A stretch of 64,000 nucleotides of DNA from Pacificoceanicola sp049341065 (GCF_049341065.1 NZ_JBMPIX010000001.1:372001-436000); one strand, 5' to 3'. Positions 48,696-58,064 are shown, counted from the stretch's first letter. The notes: generated by a model from the sequence alone, not told the origin. Made by a program: numbers and translations.

Positions 48696-48839
48696 TTAGC
48701 GCCAGAAGGCCAGCCAGTCGATCAGGACAAACATCTTTTTACCCAGAAACAAAAAGTGTTCGGATCCAAATGCCAGATAGTCCACCATCAGGGCGGCGAC
48801 GATCACGATCCCCAGAATGATGGCAAGTTTGTTGGTCAT
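48696..48839 (-). CDS. 47-residue membrane protein upstream of gap
   Basis: A short frame encoding 47 residues, starting MTNKLAIILGIVIVAALMV and ending LIDWLAFWR. One N-terminal transmembrane helix (about residues 5-24) and an amphipathic second half with three Trp/Phe-rich turns. A small conserved protein beside gap is usual in Rhodobacteraceae, so it is likely real. Function unknown. It is on the same strand as gap with a 120-bp gap that holds the CceR-like site. Confidence 0.6.
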   Translation of the reverse strand: MTNKLAIILGIVIVAALMVDYLAFGSEHFLFLGKKMFVLIDWLAFWR

Positions 48840-48887
48840 GGCAGCTCCGGTACTTTTGCGAAGTCATGCCAGAGCGGGCGGGCGCTG

Positions 48888-49433
48888 TCACCCCGAAGTT
48901 GCATGGCTTTTGGCAGTATAGGGTGCCGGATCGAAAGGCTTTGCGGATTGCATCAGGTCTTCGACAAAAAGTCCCAGCAGCGCGCCGCGTCCGGTGACAC
49001 CGGCCTTGCGGTAGATGGCGCCAAGCTGCGCTTTGACGGTGCCCTCAGCCGTACCCCGCAGCGCCGCGATTTCCGCGATGTTCATGCCTTTCAATGAAAA
49101 CATGGCCACGTCGGCCTCGGAGGGGGTCAGTCCCCAGTCGCGAAACCGCTCTTCCATGATGTCCTGGAACGCGCCGGCGGCGATGGAGACCTGCGATTCA
49201 AGATGGGCTTTGCGGCGCAGTAACTGCTGCAGGAACCGAACCTCGACGCCAACGGCGGCGATCAAGGCAAGGGCAGCAAAGGTTTCGATGACAAAGTGAA
49301 TGTCGTGAAAGGGAGGCCATGCAAGGTCCAGCCCATCCTCGGCCACGTCAAACAGGAAAAACCCTGCGCAGAGGATTTGACCAATGATCAGGATCATCAA
49401 TGCCAACGGAGCGTTCTTGATATCGCGTGTCAT
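48888..49433 (-). CDS. Membrane-anchored LuxR-type regulator
   Basis: A 181-residue protein with two hydrophobic segments (about residues 10-30 and 46-65) followed by a short coiled region and a C-terminal LuxR helix-turn-helix (WGLTPSEADVAMFSLKGMNIAEIAALRGTAEGTVKAQLGAIYRKAG, residues about 100-145). No sensor domain or receiver is present. Membrane-bound HTH proteins of this size are common in roseobacters, with unknown signals. Confidence 0.8.
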   Translation of the reverse strand: MTRDIKNAPLALMILIIGQILCAGFFLFDVAEDGLDLAWPPFHDIHFVIETFAALALIAAVGVEVRFLQQLLRRKAHLESQVSIAAGAFQDIMEERFRDWGLTPSEADVAMFSLKGMNIAEIAALRGTAEGTVKAQLGAIYRKAGVTGRGALLGLFVEDLMQSAKPFDPAPYTAKSHATSG

Positions 49434-49528
49434 GCGGCCCCTGATAGGGGGGCGGACGATCTTTTGACAGCGCTCAGACTCGCGCGCGGCAGTTTGACGC
49501 CGACTTCCGGCGCCATTCCGACACCGGA

Positions 49529-50584
49529 TCAGGCGGCCTGGGCGGGTTTCGCCCGGTGCAGCATGCCAAACAGGTCGCGCGGGTCGTCAGGATCAGCCAG
49601 CAGGTCAAGCGGCAGGTTCAGCCCGGTCTCCAGGGCCTTTGTGTGCACATACCGCAGGGCGCTGAAATCCTCGATGGCAAAGCCCACGCTGTCGAACAGG
49701 GTGATCTGTTGGCTGGTCTCGCGCCCTTTGGCGGCGCCGGAGATGACCTGCCAAAGTTCGGTGACCGGGTGATCAGGGGCAAGTTGCTGGATCTCGCCTT
49801 CGATGCGGGTCTGCTCGGGGTATTCAACGAAAATATCGGCGCGGGTCAGGATGCCCGAAGCCAGCTCGGTCTTGCTGGGGCAATCGCCGCCGATGGCGTT
49901 CAGATGCACGCCGGGGCCAACCATGTTGTCGCTCAGGATCGTGGCGTTCTTCTTGTCTGCGGTGCAGGTGGTGACGATCTGCGCGCCTTCCATGGCCTCT
50001 TGGGCCGAGGCGCAGGGGATCACGGTCAACCCCGTTCCGCGCAGGTTCGCGGCGCATTTGACCGTTGCGGCGGCGTCGGTGTCGTAAAGCCGCACCGTGT
50101 CGATCCCGACCAGCGCCTGCATCGCAAGGCACTGGAATTCCGACTGGGCGCCATTGCCGATCATCGCCATGACCCGCGCGCCCTTGGGGGCAAGATATTT
50201 CGCCGCGACGGCGGACATGGCGGCTGTGCGCAGCGCCGTGAGCAAGGTCATTTCCGACAGCAGGAGCGGATAGCCCGTGTCCATGTCCGCCAAAAGCCCA
50301 AAGGCCGTCACGGTCTGAAGCCCGTCGCGCGTGTTCTTGGGGTGGCCGTTGACGTATTTGAACGCGTAATGCGTTTCATCGGCGGTCGGCATGAGCTCGA
50401 TCACGCCAACCTCGGAATGGGCGGCGACGCGGGGCGTCTTGTCGAAACATTCCCAACGGCGGAAATCTTCTTCGATACAGGCCGCGATGCCGGTGATCAT
50501 CTCTTGCAGGCCGATACGGTGGATCAACTGCATCATGTGATCGACCGAGACAAACGGAACGAGGGCTTTGTGCGAGGGGGTCAT
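49529..50584 (-). CDS. Ornithine cyclodeaminase
   Basis: A 351-residue protein of the mu-crystallin family. It converts ornithine to proline and ammonia with bound NAD. The Rossmann motif is MAMIGNGAQSEFQ and the active-site region ALRTAAMSAVAAKYLAP. It is on the same strand as arginase, 51 bases after its stop, giving arginine to ornithine to proline. Confidence 0.9.
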   Translation of the reverse strand: MTPSHKALVPFVSVDHMMQLIHRIGLQEMITGIAACIEEDFRRWECFDKTPRVAAHSEVGVIELMPTADETHYAFKYVNGHPKNTRDGLQTVTAFGLLADMDTGYPLLLSEMTLLTALRTAAMSAVAAKYLAPKGARVMAMIGNGAQSEFQCLAMQALVGIDTVRLYDTDAAATVKCAANLRGTGLTVIPCASAQEAMEGAQIVTTCTADKKNATILSDNMVGPGVHLNAIGGDCPSKTELASGILTRADIFVEYPEQTRIEGEIQQLAPDHPVTELWQVISGAAKGRETSQQITLFDSVGFAIEDFSALRYVHTKALETGLNLPLDLLADPDDPRDLFGMLHRAKPAQAA

Positions 50585-50635
50585 GGAGGGCTCCTTGGGA
50601 TGAGCGGCGTTTGAATTCGGTGATAACCGGTCAGG

Positions 50636-51556
50636 TCATAGAAGGCGCGGCGTCGGACGGTCAAAGACCCGACGACCAAGGGCCGAGGCGCAAAGATCGA
50701 CCATGACCTGAGCCGTGCGCCCGCGCTCATCCAGCATCGGGTTGAGCTCAACCAGATCCATCGAGGTCATCAATCCGCTGTCGTGGATCATCTCCATGAC
50801 TAGATGTGCCTCGCGCACCGTGGCGCCGCCGGGAACGGTGGTGCCAACGGCGGGGGCGATGCTCGGGTCCAGAAAGTCCACGTCGAGCGAGACATGAAGG
50901 GCGCCGCCAGCCTGCGCGACAAGGGTCAGGAAAGGCGCCAGAAGGGCCTTGATGCCATGCTCGTCGATGGCCCGCATGTCGTGGCGGTGGATGTCCGTCG
51001 CCTCCAGCGCGGCGCGTTCAGCATCATCGACCGAGCGCAGGCCAAGGATACAAAGGTTCTCTTGCGGTACGGGATGCGGGACGGCGGGGAAGGCGTCAAA
51101 GCCCGGCTGTCCCGTGACATAGGCCAGCGGCGTGCCGTGCAGATTTCCCGACTGGGTGGTTGTCGGCGTATGGAAATCCGAATGCGCATCAAGCCAAAGG
51201 ACAAACTGCGGACGGCCCTGTGCGGCGGCATGCGCGGCAACCCCGTGCACCGTGCCAAGGCTGAGCGCGTGATCTCCTCCCAAAAAGATCGGCAGGCCGT
51301 CGTCCATGGCGGCACGGGCAGCGGAACTCAGCGCCTGTGTCCAGGCGACGGTTTGGGGCAGGGCAAAAAGATGCGCTTGATCCTGGGTCGTGCTGGCAGC
51401 TGGCGTGACATTGCCCAGATCCCTGACCGAATGGCCAAGGTCGCGCAGCGCGCCCTCGATCCGGGCGGTGCGATAGGCATCCGGCCCCATAAGACAGCCT
51501 TGGCGCGTTTTGCCGCTGTCGACGGGCGCGCCGACCAGAAGGATGGATTTGCTCAT
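50636..51556 (-). CDS. rocF: Arginase
   Basis: A 306-residue ureohydrolase. The metal ligands are in GGDHALSLG, DAHSDFHT and SLDVDFLDP. It splits arginine to ornithine and urea. I chose the ATG at 51556 because the family N-terminus SILLVGAPVDSGKTRQG starts there; the frame open to 51724 is not supported. It is divergent from an Lrp-type gene. Confidence 0.92.
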   Translation of the reverse strand: MSKSILLVGAPVDSGKTRQGCLMGPDAYRTARIEGALRDLGHSVRDLGNVTPAASTTQDQAHLFALPQTVAWTQALSSAARAAMDDGLPIFLGGDHALSLGTVHGVAAHAAAQGRPQFVLWLDAHSDFHTPTTTQSGNLHGTPLAYVTGQPGFDAFPAVPHPVPQENLCILGLRSVDDAERAALEATDIHRHDMRAIDEHGIKALLAPFLTLVAQAGGALHVSLDVDFLDPSIAPAVGTTVPGGATVREAHLVMEMIHDSGLMTSMDLVELNPMLDERGRTAQVMVDLCASALGRRVFDRPTPRLL

Positions 51557-51666
51557 GTCGTAAGTCCTGTTCGCAAGTGTTGATGCAATCTCTTCCCGAT
51601 TTGCGCAGGGGTTAAGCGTGCAATTTGCACTAAACGGGGATATGTTGTGCAAAACGGAGGGGGTAA

Positions 51667-52104
51667 ATGTCCGAATTGGATGATGTGGATCACCGGCTGA
51701 TCGCTGCGCTGCGCCATGACGCACGGGCGGCGCTGTCTGATCTGGCGGTTCAACTGGGGCTTTCGCGTACCACGGTGCGCGCTCGAATTGAACGGCTGCG
51801 CGCGGCAGGGGTCATACTGGGCTTTTCGGTGGTGCTGAAGGAGGACGTGACCGCCGATCCCGTGCGCGCCTTGATGATGATCGGGATCGAAGGGCGCGGC
51901 GCCGACCGGATCAAGCGGCAGATCATGGGGCTCCCGCAGGTCCGTGCGGTGCATTCCACCAACGGACGATGGGATGTCATTGTCGAGCTTGGCGCCAGCA
52001 GTCTTGAGGCGCTTGACCAGGTTCTGGACAGAATTAGGCGGTTTGAAGGGGTGGCGACCTCAGAAACCTCGCTTTTGCTGTCGACACGGCAGCCAGGGCG
52101 CTAA
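51667..52104 (+). CDS. Lrp/AsnC family transcriptional regulator
   Basis: A 145-residue protein with an N-terminal winged helix (LDDVDHRLIAALRHDARAALSDLAVQLGLSRTTVRARIERL) and a C-terminal RAM ligand-binding domain. Divergent from arginase across 110 bases, so it is likely its arginine- or ornithine-responsive regulator. Nine bases separate its stop from the following deacetylase gene. Confidence 0.9.
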   Translation: MSELDDVDHRLIAALRHDARAALSDLAVQLGLSRTTVRARIERLRAAGVILGFSVVLKEDVTADPVRALMMIGIEGRGADRIKRQIMGLPQVRAVHSTNGRWDVIVELGASSLEALDQVLDRIRRFEGVATSETSLLLSTRQPGR

Positions 52105-52113
52105 GTTCCGCTT

Positions 52114-53217
52114 ATGACGCCTATTTTCATCGGTTCAAGGATCTATCGCGGCTCCAGCTACGGGCGCCTGCATCCGCTTTCCATCGAGCGGGTCCCGACG
52201 GTGATGGATCTTTGCAAGGCGATGGGTTGGCTGCCCGAGGCGCAATATCGCACCTCGCCGCGCGCCAAACCTTCGGCGTTGCGCAGTTTTCACACCGAGG
52301 AGTATCTGGCGGCTTTGGTAAGGGCCGAAACGCAGGGCGAGGTAAGCGATCAGGTGGCGCAGCGCCACGGGCTGGGCACGCTGTCCAACCCGGTATTCCC
52401 CGAGATGTTCCGTCGTCCGGCCACCGCCGCTGGTGGCGGGCTGCTGGCGGCCGAATTGGTGGCGCGCGGGGGCGTCGTCTACAATCCCGGTGGCGGCACG
52501 CATCACGGCTTTGCGGATCGCGCGGCCGGATTCTGCTATCTGAACGAACCAGTTCTGACGATTCAGCGGCTTTTGGCGATGGGTCTGGAGCGGGTGGCTT
52601 ATGTCGACATCGACGCACATCACTGCGACGGGGTCGAGGCTGGATTTGCCGGGTCTGAAAATGTGCGGATGATTTCCGTCCATGAGGAGCAGCGCTGGCC
52701 CTTTACCGGCGCGCTGAAGGAGGACGCCGGTGGCGCCGCGGTCAACCTGCCTGTGCCACGCGGATTTCACGACGATGACTTCGCCCTTGTTCTGAACGAG
52801 TTGATCTTGCCTGCGGTACAGGATTTCGCCCCTGACGCGATTTTCCTGCAATGTGGGGCGGATGCGCTGGCCGAAGACCCTTTGTCCCGGCTGGCGCTGT
52901 CGAACAATGCGCACCGCTCCGCCATCCGGGCGCTGCGCGACTTGGCGCCCCGGCTGATTGTCTCGGGCGGCGGGGGATACAACCCTTGGTCCGTCGGGCG
53001 CTGCTGGAGCGGGGTCTGGGCCGAGATTGCCGGGTTTGACATCCCTGACCACCTGCCGGATGCAGCTGGCGCGCTCTTGCGTGGGTTGCACTGGCATCGC
53101 AAGGGACAGCCCGCCCCGGACATGCTGACAACGCTCAAGGATAAGCCACGCGGCGGGCCAATCCGGGACGAGGTTCGGGATCGGGTCGCGCAGCTTCGCG
53201 CGCGGGTGCTTGGTTGA
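52114..53217 (+). CDS. Histone deacetylase superfamily protein (acetylpolyamine/AcuC type)
   Basis: A 367-residue zinc deacetylase of the HDAC superfamily. Zinc and catalytic residues appear in GGTHHGFADRAAGFCYLN and VDIDAHHCDGV. Bacterial members act on acetylated polyamines or acetyl-lysines. It is directly downstream of the Lrp gene, in an arginine/ornithine context, where acetylpolyamine breakdown would fit. The substrate is inferred. Confidence 0.85.
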   Translation: MTPIFIGSRIYRGSSYGRLHPLSIERVPTVMDLCKAMGWLPEAQYRTSPRAKPSALRSFHTEEYLAALVRAETQGEVSDQVAQRHGLGTLSNPVFPEMFRRPATAAGGGLLAAELVARGGVVYNPGGGTHHGFADRAAGFCYLNEPVLTIQRLLAMGLERVAYVDIDAHHCDGVEAGFAGSENVRMISVHEEQRWPFTGALKEDAGGAAVNLPVPRGFHDDDFALVLNELILPAVQDFAPDAIFLQCGADALAEDPLSRLALSNNAHRSAIRALRDLAPRLIVSGGGGYNPWSVGRCWSGVWAEIAGFDIPDHLPDAAGALLRGLHWHRKGQPAPDMLTTLKDKPRGGPIRDEVRDRVAQLRARVLG

Positions 53218-53230
53218 ATTTTCCGAAGGT

Positions 53231-53304
53231 TGGAGCGGGTAACGGGAATCGAACCCGTAACTAAAGCTTGGGAAGCTGCCGTGATACCTTTTCACCATAC
53301 CCGC
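53231..53304 (-). tRNA. tRNA-Gly (anticodon CCC)
   Basis: A 74-base cloverleaf with encoded CCA. The acceptor stem is GCGGGTA / TACCCGC, the T arm ends in GGGTTCGATTCCC, and the anticodon loop TTCCCAA gives CCC, read as glycine GGG. The anticodon stem has one C-T mismatch (28-42) and a G-T pair. It lies downstream of the deacetylase and upstream of a minus-strand gene. No attachment site is visible here. Confidence 0.9.
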
Positions 53305-53402
53305 CGCTGAGACTTTATCTAGCGAGGGCGCGGGACCAGTGCAAGAGCCTGCCCGCGCCGCATTGGCGAAAATCCGATGCGGCGGGGCGCTTTCACAGCC
53401 CT

Positions 53403-55445
53403 TTAACCGCGCCGCCTGCGTCTGCGTCCGCCGCCTTCGCCATCGCCGCCACCGGTGTTGAAGCTGACATGCGGCAGCTGCGTGATCTTGCCAAGTTCCG
53501 GGAAAGGATCGGTGGCATGGGGGATGGCGTTGGCGTTGACAAAGTGTTCCTGAAAACGCGGCTCGATGGCGGTTTCTACCTTGGTGATCTCGCCCACAAC
53601 GCGTTCAACCTCGCGGCGTGCGGCGACATTGCACAGCGCGATGCGCGCGCCGGTGCCCGCAGCGTTGCCCGCGCTGGTGACCTTGTCCAAAGGCACGTCG
53701 GGGATCATCCCCAGCACCATGGCGTGCAGCGGCGAGATATGGGCGCCGAAGGCTCCGGCCAGCACCACGCGGTCGACCTTGTCGACATTGCGTTCGTCCA
53801 TCAGCAGGCGGGCGCCGGCGTAGAGCGCGGATTTTGCCAATTGGATGGCGCGAATATCGCCTTGTGTCACGGTGATGCGTGGGCCGCCTTCGGCGCTTGC
53901 GTCGTGAATCAGATAGGCGTGGGTGCGGCCCTCGGGGATGCAGCGCTCGGTGCCGGTTTGCGCGGCGCTGCCGATCAGGCCAGAGGGGTCGACAAGTCCT
54001 GCGATACGCATCTCGGCCACCGCCTCGATGATGCCCGAGCCGCAGATGCCGGTGATCCCGGTCTGCGCGGTTTCTTCCCAAAAGCCGTCCTCGTCCGACC
54101 ACTTGTCGCAGCCGATCACCCTGAAACGCGGGTCTTTCGTGATTGGGTCGATGCGGATTGCCTCGATCGCGCCGGGGGCGGCGCGCTGGCCGGAACTGAT
54201 CTGCGCACCTTCAAAGGCCGGGCCGGTGGGCGAGGAACAGGCCAGCACACGGGTCTTGTCACCCAGCAGGATCTCGGCATTGGTGCCGACGTCCACGACC
54301 AGCACAAGATCTTCGCTCTTGCCCGGCTCTTCGCTCAGCGCCACGGCGGCGGCGTCGGCGCCGACATGGCCAGCAATGCAGGGCAGGATATAGATTTGCG
54401 CGCTGGCGGGCAGGGCGGCAAGGCCAAGTTCCACCGCAGTCAGGTTCAACGCGTCCGATGTCGCCAGCGCAAAGGGGGCCTGGCCCAGTTCCACTGGATC
54501 AATGCCAAGCAGCAGATGATGCATGACCGGATTGCAGACAAAGACTGTCTCAAGGATCAACCCGGTGTCGATGCCCGCCTCGGCGGCGATTTCACGCGTC
54601 AGCGCGTCAAGGGCTTCGCGCACGGCGCGGGTCATTTCCACGTCGCCGCCGGGGTTCATCATGGCATAGGACACCCGGCTCATCAGGTCTTCGCCAAAGC
54701 GGATCTGCGGGTTCATGATCCCGGACGATGCTTTGACCTCGCCGGTTTCAAGGTTGGTCAGATGCGCTGCGATGGTGGTTGATCCAAGGTCAATCGCCAG
54801 CCCGAAAATGCCGGCTTCGTGCAGGCCGGGCCAGACGGCGGTGATGCGCGGCGCGGCGCCATCTGCCGTGTGCAGGGCAACGGTGATCTTCCAATCGCCC
54901 TTGCGCAGCACCTTTTGCAGCCCCGGGATCACCGCAAAGCTGGCCTGGACATCGTCGATGCCCCATTGCTCTTTCAGCGCACGGGCCACGCGTTCCAGAT
55001 CGCCGGTGGGTTCGTGCATGTCCGGCTCGAGCACCTCGACGTAGTAAAGGCGCGTGGCCGGGTCCATTTCGATCACCCGGGCGCTGGCGGCCTTGCGCAC
55101 GACCTGGCGGTGGACCTGAGATTCAGGTGGCACATCAATCACAACATCGCCCTGAACGGTTGCCTGACAGCCCAAACGTCGCCCCGGTTTCAATCCGCGC
55201 TTGTCGTCATAGCGCTGTTCGACCGCGTTCCATTCGGACAAGGCAGTCTCGGCCACATGCAGACCATGCTTGGGAAAATCGCCATACGACGGTGTGATCT
55301 GGCATTTGGAACAGATGCCTCTGCCACCGCAGACAGAATCAAGATCGACCCCAAGCTGTCGCGCCGCGGTCAGCACCGGTGTGCCAACTGCAAAGCGCCC
55401 GCGTTTGCCGGATGGGGTAAAGATGACGAGGGGATCGGTGCTCAT
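53403..55445 (-). CDS. Corrinoid-activating ATPase, RACo/RamA type
   Basis: A 680-residue protein. The N-terminal domain (1-100) is a [2Fe-2S] ferredoxin with CGGRGICSKC plus C93; the rest is the ASKHA ATPase domain (DUF4445). VDLGSTTIAAH and VDVGTNAEILLG are its nucleotide loops. Such proteins reduce inactivated Co(II) corrinoid back to Co(I) with ATP for methyltransferases. No methyltransferase or corrinoid protein is in the window. The C-terminus is Gly- and Arg-rich (GGGRRRRRRG), which is unusual. Start at 55445 chosen as the first methionine before the ferredoxin. Confidence 0.88.
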   Translation of the reverse strand: MSTDPLVIFTPSGKRGRFAVGTPVLTAARQLGVDLDSVCGGRGICSKCQITPSYGDFPKHGLHVAETALSEWNAVEQRYDDKRGLKPGRRLGCQATVQGDVVIDVPPESQVHRQVVRKAASARVIEMDPATRLYYVEVLEPDMHEPTGDLERVARALKEQWGIDDVQASFAVIPGLQKVLRKGDWKITVALHTADGAAPRITAVWPGLHEAGIFGLAIDLGSTTIAAHLTNLETGEVKASSGIMNPQIRFGEDLMSRVSYAMMNPGGDVEMTRAVREALDALTREIAAEAGIDTGLILETVFVCNPVMHHLLLGIDPVELGQAPFALATSDALNLTAVELGLAALPASAQIYILPCIAGHVGADAAAVALSEEPGKSEDLVLVVDVGTNAEILLGDKTRVLACSSPTGPAFEGAQISSGQRAAPGAIEAIRIDPITKDPRFRVIGCDKWSDEDGFWEETAQTGITGICGSGIIEAVAEMRIAGLVDPSGLIGSAAQTGTERCIPEGRTHAYLIHDASAEGGPRITVTQGDIRAIQLAKSALYAGARLLMDERNVDKVDRVVLAGAFGAHISPLHAMVLGMIPDVPLDKVTSAGNAAGTGARIALCNVAARREVERVVGEITKVETAIEPRFQEHFVNANAIPHATDPFPELGKITQLPHVSFNTGGGDGEGGGRRRRRRG

Positions 55446-55586
55446 GCCATTGTCCTGCTTTCGCGCGTTTGTGGGGAACATACGCGCGCGCGCTGGAATG
55501 GAAAGGCGGCAGACGTCATTCCAATGTCAAAACACGCCATAAGGGCCCTAAAGCTCTCCTATTTTGTCAGAATCCGGCGTGGCGGT

Positions 55587-56735
55587 CTATTCCTGCCCCA
55601 GCCAGCGCAGGATTTCGCCCCGGTTGCCGTCAAGATCCGGCGCAGGGGCGCGTGTCGTCGCATCCGTCGCGTCTGACATCTTGATCGGATTGCCCGCCGC
55701 CTTGAAGGCCGCCCGCCCGTTTTTGTCCAATACGTCCACAACCATGTTGCGCGCCAGAATTTGCGGGTCTTTGAGCACCTGATCGACGCTTTGGATTGGC
55801 CCCGTGGGAACGCCCGCAGCGGTCAGCTTGGCAATCCAGTAGGAACGGGTATTGTCGAGTGTTACGGCTTCGACCAGCCGCTTGAGAAGGCGGGCGTGTT
55901 TGCAGCGCTCCGCGTTGGTGGCAAAGCGTTCGTCGCCGACCAGCGGCAGGTTCAGCGTGATGCAGAGCTTTTCGAACAGTTTGTCATTGCCCGCCGCGAT
56001 CACGAACAACCCGTCCGAGGCATGAAAGGTCTCGAATGGGGTGATTGACGGGTGGCGCGCGCCCGAAGGTACGGGCGGTTTCCCGGTTATGGTCGTGATG
56101 GCGATGGCATGTTCGAGAATGGCCAACTGACTATCCAGCATCGAGACGTCGATCTTGCGGCCCTTGCCGGTTTTTTCGCGATCATATAGCGCGGCCAGAA
56201 CGCCCTGCGCCAGAAACATTCCCGCCACGATATCGCCGATCGAAGCACCGACGCGCACCGGATCACGGTCTTTTTCGCCGGTGATGGACATCACGCCGCC
56301 GCGCGCCTGAACCACCATGTCATAGGCCGGACGCTTGGCATCCGGGCCAGTGTGACCAAACCCCGAAACCGCGCCGTAGATCAGCCGGGGATAGCGTTGG
56401 TGCAGGCTTTCATAGCCATAGCCCATCCGCTCCATCACGCCGGGGCGGAAATTTTCCAGAATGATGTCGGCGCGGGCCAGCAGGATTTCGAAAATGGCGC
56501 AGTCGTCTTCGTTCTTCAGGTTGAGGGCGATCGACTTTTTACCGTGGTTGATGGCGGCGAAATAGGCGCTTTTGCCATCCTTGAAGGGCGGAAAGGCGCG
56601 GGTGTCGTCACCGCCGTCGGGACGCTCAACCTTGATGATCGTTGCGCCCATATCGGCCAGTGTCATGGAACAATAGGGACCGGCAAGAACGTGGGTGAGA
56701 TCAAGGACCATAAGGCCAGAGAGAGGCAGGGCCAT
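55587..56735 (-). CDS. CaiB/BaiF CoA-transferase
   Basis: A 382-residue class III CoA-transferase. The N-terminal region LVLDLTHVLAGPYCSMTLADMG with its conserved loops is typical; the catalytic Asp lies near residue 170. It moves CoA between carboxylic acids. The substrate is not evident from its neighbours. The ATG at 56735 is preferred over 56804. Confidence 0.88.
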   Translation of the reverse strand: MALPLSGLMVLDLTHVLAGPYCSMTLADMGATIIKVERPDGGDDTRAFPPFKDGKSAYFAAINHGKKSIALNLKNEDDCAIFEILLARADIILENFRPGVMERMGYGYESLHQRYPRLIYGAVSGFGHTGPDAKRPAYDMVVQARGGVMSITGEKDRDPVRVGASIGDIVAGMFLAQGVLAALYDREKTGKGRKIDVSMLDSQLAILEHAIAITTITGKPPVPSGARHPSITPFETFHASDGLFVIAAGNDKLFEKLCITLNLPLVGDERFATNAERCKHARLLKRLVEAVTLDNTRSYWIAKLTAAGVPTGPIQSVDQVLKDPQILARNMVVDVLDKNGRAAFKAAGNPIKMSDATDATTRAPAPDLDGNRGEILRWLGQE

Positions 56736-56981
56736 AGTTGAATTCCCGAGTTTTGTGATTTGACTGCTCGCGCACAGAAGACCGCGCCGGGCCTTTGGCG
56801 GCAAGGGCCAAATTGTCCGATACGCGGGTTTCTGCGCTGCCGGCCGGGAGGTGATCCAAATGTGCGCTTCCGCGCGCTGTTTTTCAGCAAGTGGAAAGGC
56901 GACGACAACGTCAGGACGTTGGGTTTCGGTCTGGCCGGGGAGCCTTGGGCAGGGCGTTTCGACGCGATCTAAACCCGCCGG

Positions 56982-57941
56982 TCAGCGGGCGGTTGAGCGC
57001 GCATGAAACACAAAGCCCAGCAGGTTCATCAAAAGTTGCGCCGCGAGGATCGAGGTTGATCCGGTGGGGTCGTAGTCCGGCGCCACTTCGACGAGGTCGA
57101 TGCCGACGATGTCGTGATGGCGGGTGACCTCTTGCAGCAGCTCCAGCACTTCATAATAGAGGAACCCGCCGTGGCTGGGTGTTCCGGTTCCCGGAGCGAT
57201 CGAGGGGCAGAAACCGTCAATGTCGATGGTGATGTAGACCGGAGTGCCCTTGGGCAGGCGTGCGGCGGTGCCTTGCGGGCCAAGCTTGCGCATTTGCCGC
57301 ACGGACAGAATGTCAGAGCCCATGGCGCGGGCGGCATCATAGCCTTCTTTCGCAGTGGAACTGACGTTGCGGATGCCGACCTGCGTGAGGCCTGTGACCC
57401 AAGGCTTTTCAGCGGCGCGGCGCATCGGGTTGCCGTGGCCTCGTGTGACACCGTGGCGTTTGTCGACGAAATCCAGATGCGCGTCGATTTGCAACACGTG
57501 GAAGGGCGGGCGGCCCTCGTAGGCTTCGATGCAAGGGATGTTGATCGAGTGATCGCCGCCGATGACCACGGGCAGGGCTCCTGCGGTCAAGGCCGCCTCG
57601 ACACCCGCGCGGATATTGGTGTGGCTCTGCAAGGTGTCTGTATGCACGATATCCGCGTCGCCCATGTCGACGATGCGGACCTCTTCGCCCAGATAGGTGG
57701 CGTCATCCTCGTGGTCATAGGCGCCCGCATGGCCGAAGGAAAACAGGGTCGAGGCTTCGCGCACGCCGCGTGGGCCAAACCGCGCGCCCGCCCGCCACTG
57801 GGTGCCCGCGTCAAAGGGTGCGCCAAGGATGGCAGCGTCGGCCTCGATCGTCGTCCAGTCCCCGACATAGGGTTTCTTGGCAAACGTGCAGATCCCGGTG
57901 AACGGCAGATTCAGACGCCCGCTCTCATACCCATGGCTCAT
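56982..57941 (-). CDS. speB: Agmatinase / guanidino-acid ureohydrolase
   Basis: A 319-residue ureohydrolase. The manganese ligands are in GGDHSINIP, DAHLDFVDK and ITIDIDGFCPS. Relatives release urea from agmatine, guanidinobutyrate or proclavaminate; residue-level discrimination is not possible here. Start set at 57941 by homology. It is separate from the arginase gene but belongs to the same metabolism. Confidence in the family is high, in the symbol moderate. Confidence 0.8.
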   Translation of the reverse strand: MSHGYESGRLNLPFTGICTFAKKPYVGDWTTIEADAAILGAPFDAGTQWRAGARFGPRGVREASTLFSFGHAGAYDHEDDATYLGEEVRIVDMGDADIVHTDTLQSHTNIRAGVEAALTAGALPVVIGGDHSINIPCIEAYEGRPPFHVLQIDAHLDFVDKRHGVTRGHGNPMRRAAEKPWVTGLTQVGIRNVSSTAKEGYDAARAMGSDILSVRQMRKLGPQGTAARLPKGTPVYITIDIDGFCPSIAPGTGTPSHGGFLYYEVLELLQEVTRHHDIVGIDLVEVAPDYDPTGSTSILAAQLLMNLLGFVFHARSTAR

Positions 57942-58017
57942 GGCAAACCTCCTGTTTTGCCTCAAGGTGCGCTGCGCGAAAGGAATGAACAAGCCCGTCG
58001 CTTCATCTTGTCAAAAA

Positions 58018-58063
58018 TACCCCGGGGGAGGCGCTCCGCAGGAGTGACGGGGGCAGCGCCCCC
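58018..58063. repeat. Intergenic GC-rich palindromic region, diverged copy
   Basis: CCCCCGGGGGAGG-like and GGGGGCAGCGCCCCC segments that resemble copies 2 and 3 on the opposite strand. It follows the agmatinase start. The Mu-like element is inserted two to seven bases past it, so the host side of this 328-bp gap (57942-58069) holds only this repeat and the target duplication. Confidence 0.5.
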
Positions 58064-58064
58064 A

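Noticed and set aside
53231..53304. tRNA-Gly as an integration site for a mobile element
   Set aside because: No integrase and no repeat of the tRNA 3' end nearby; the Mu-like element is 4.8 kb away and uses its own ends.
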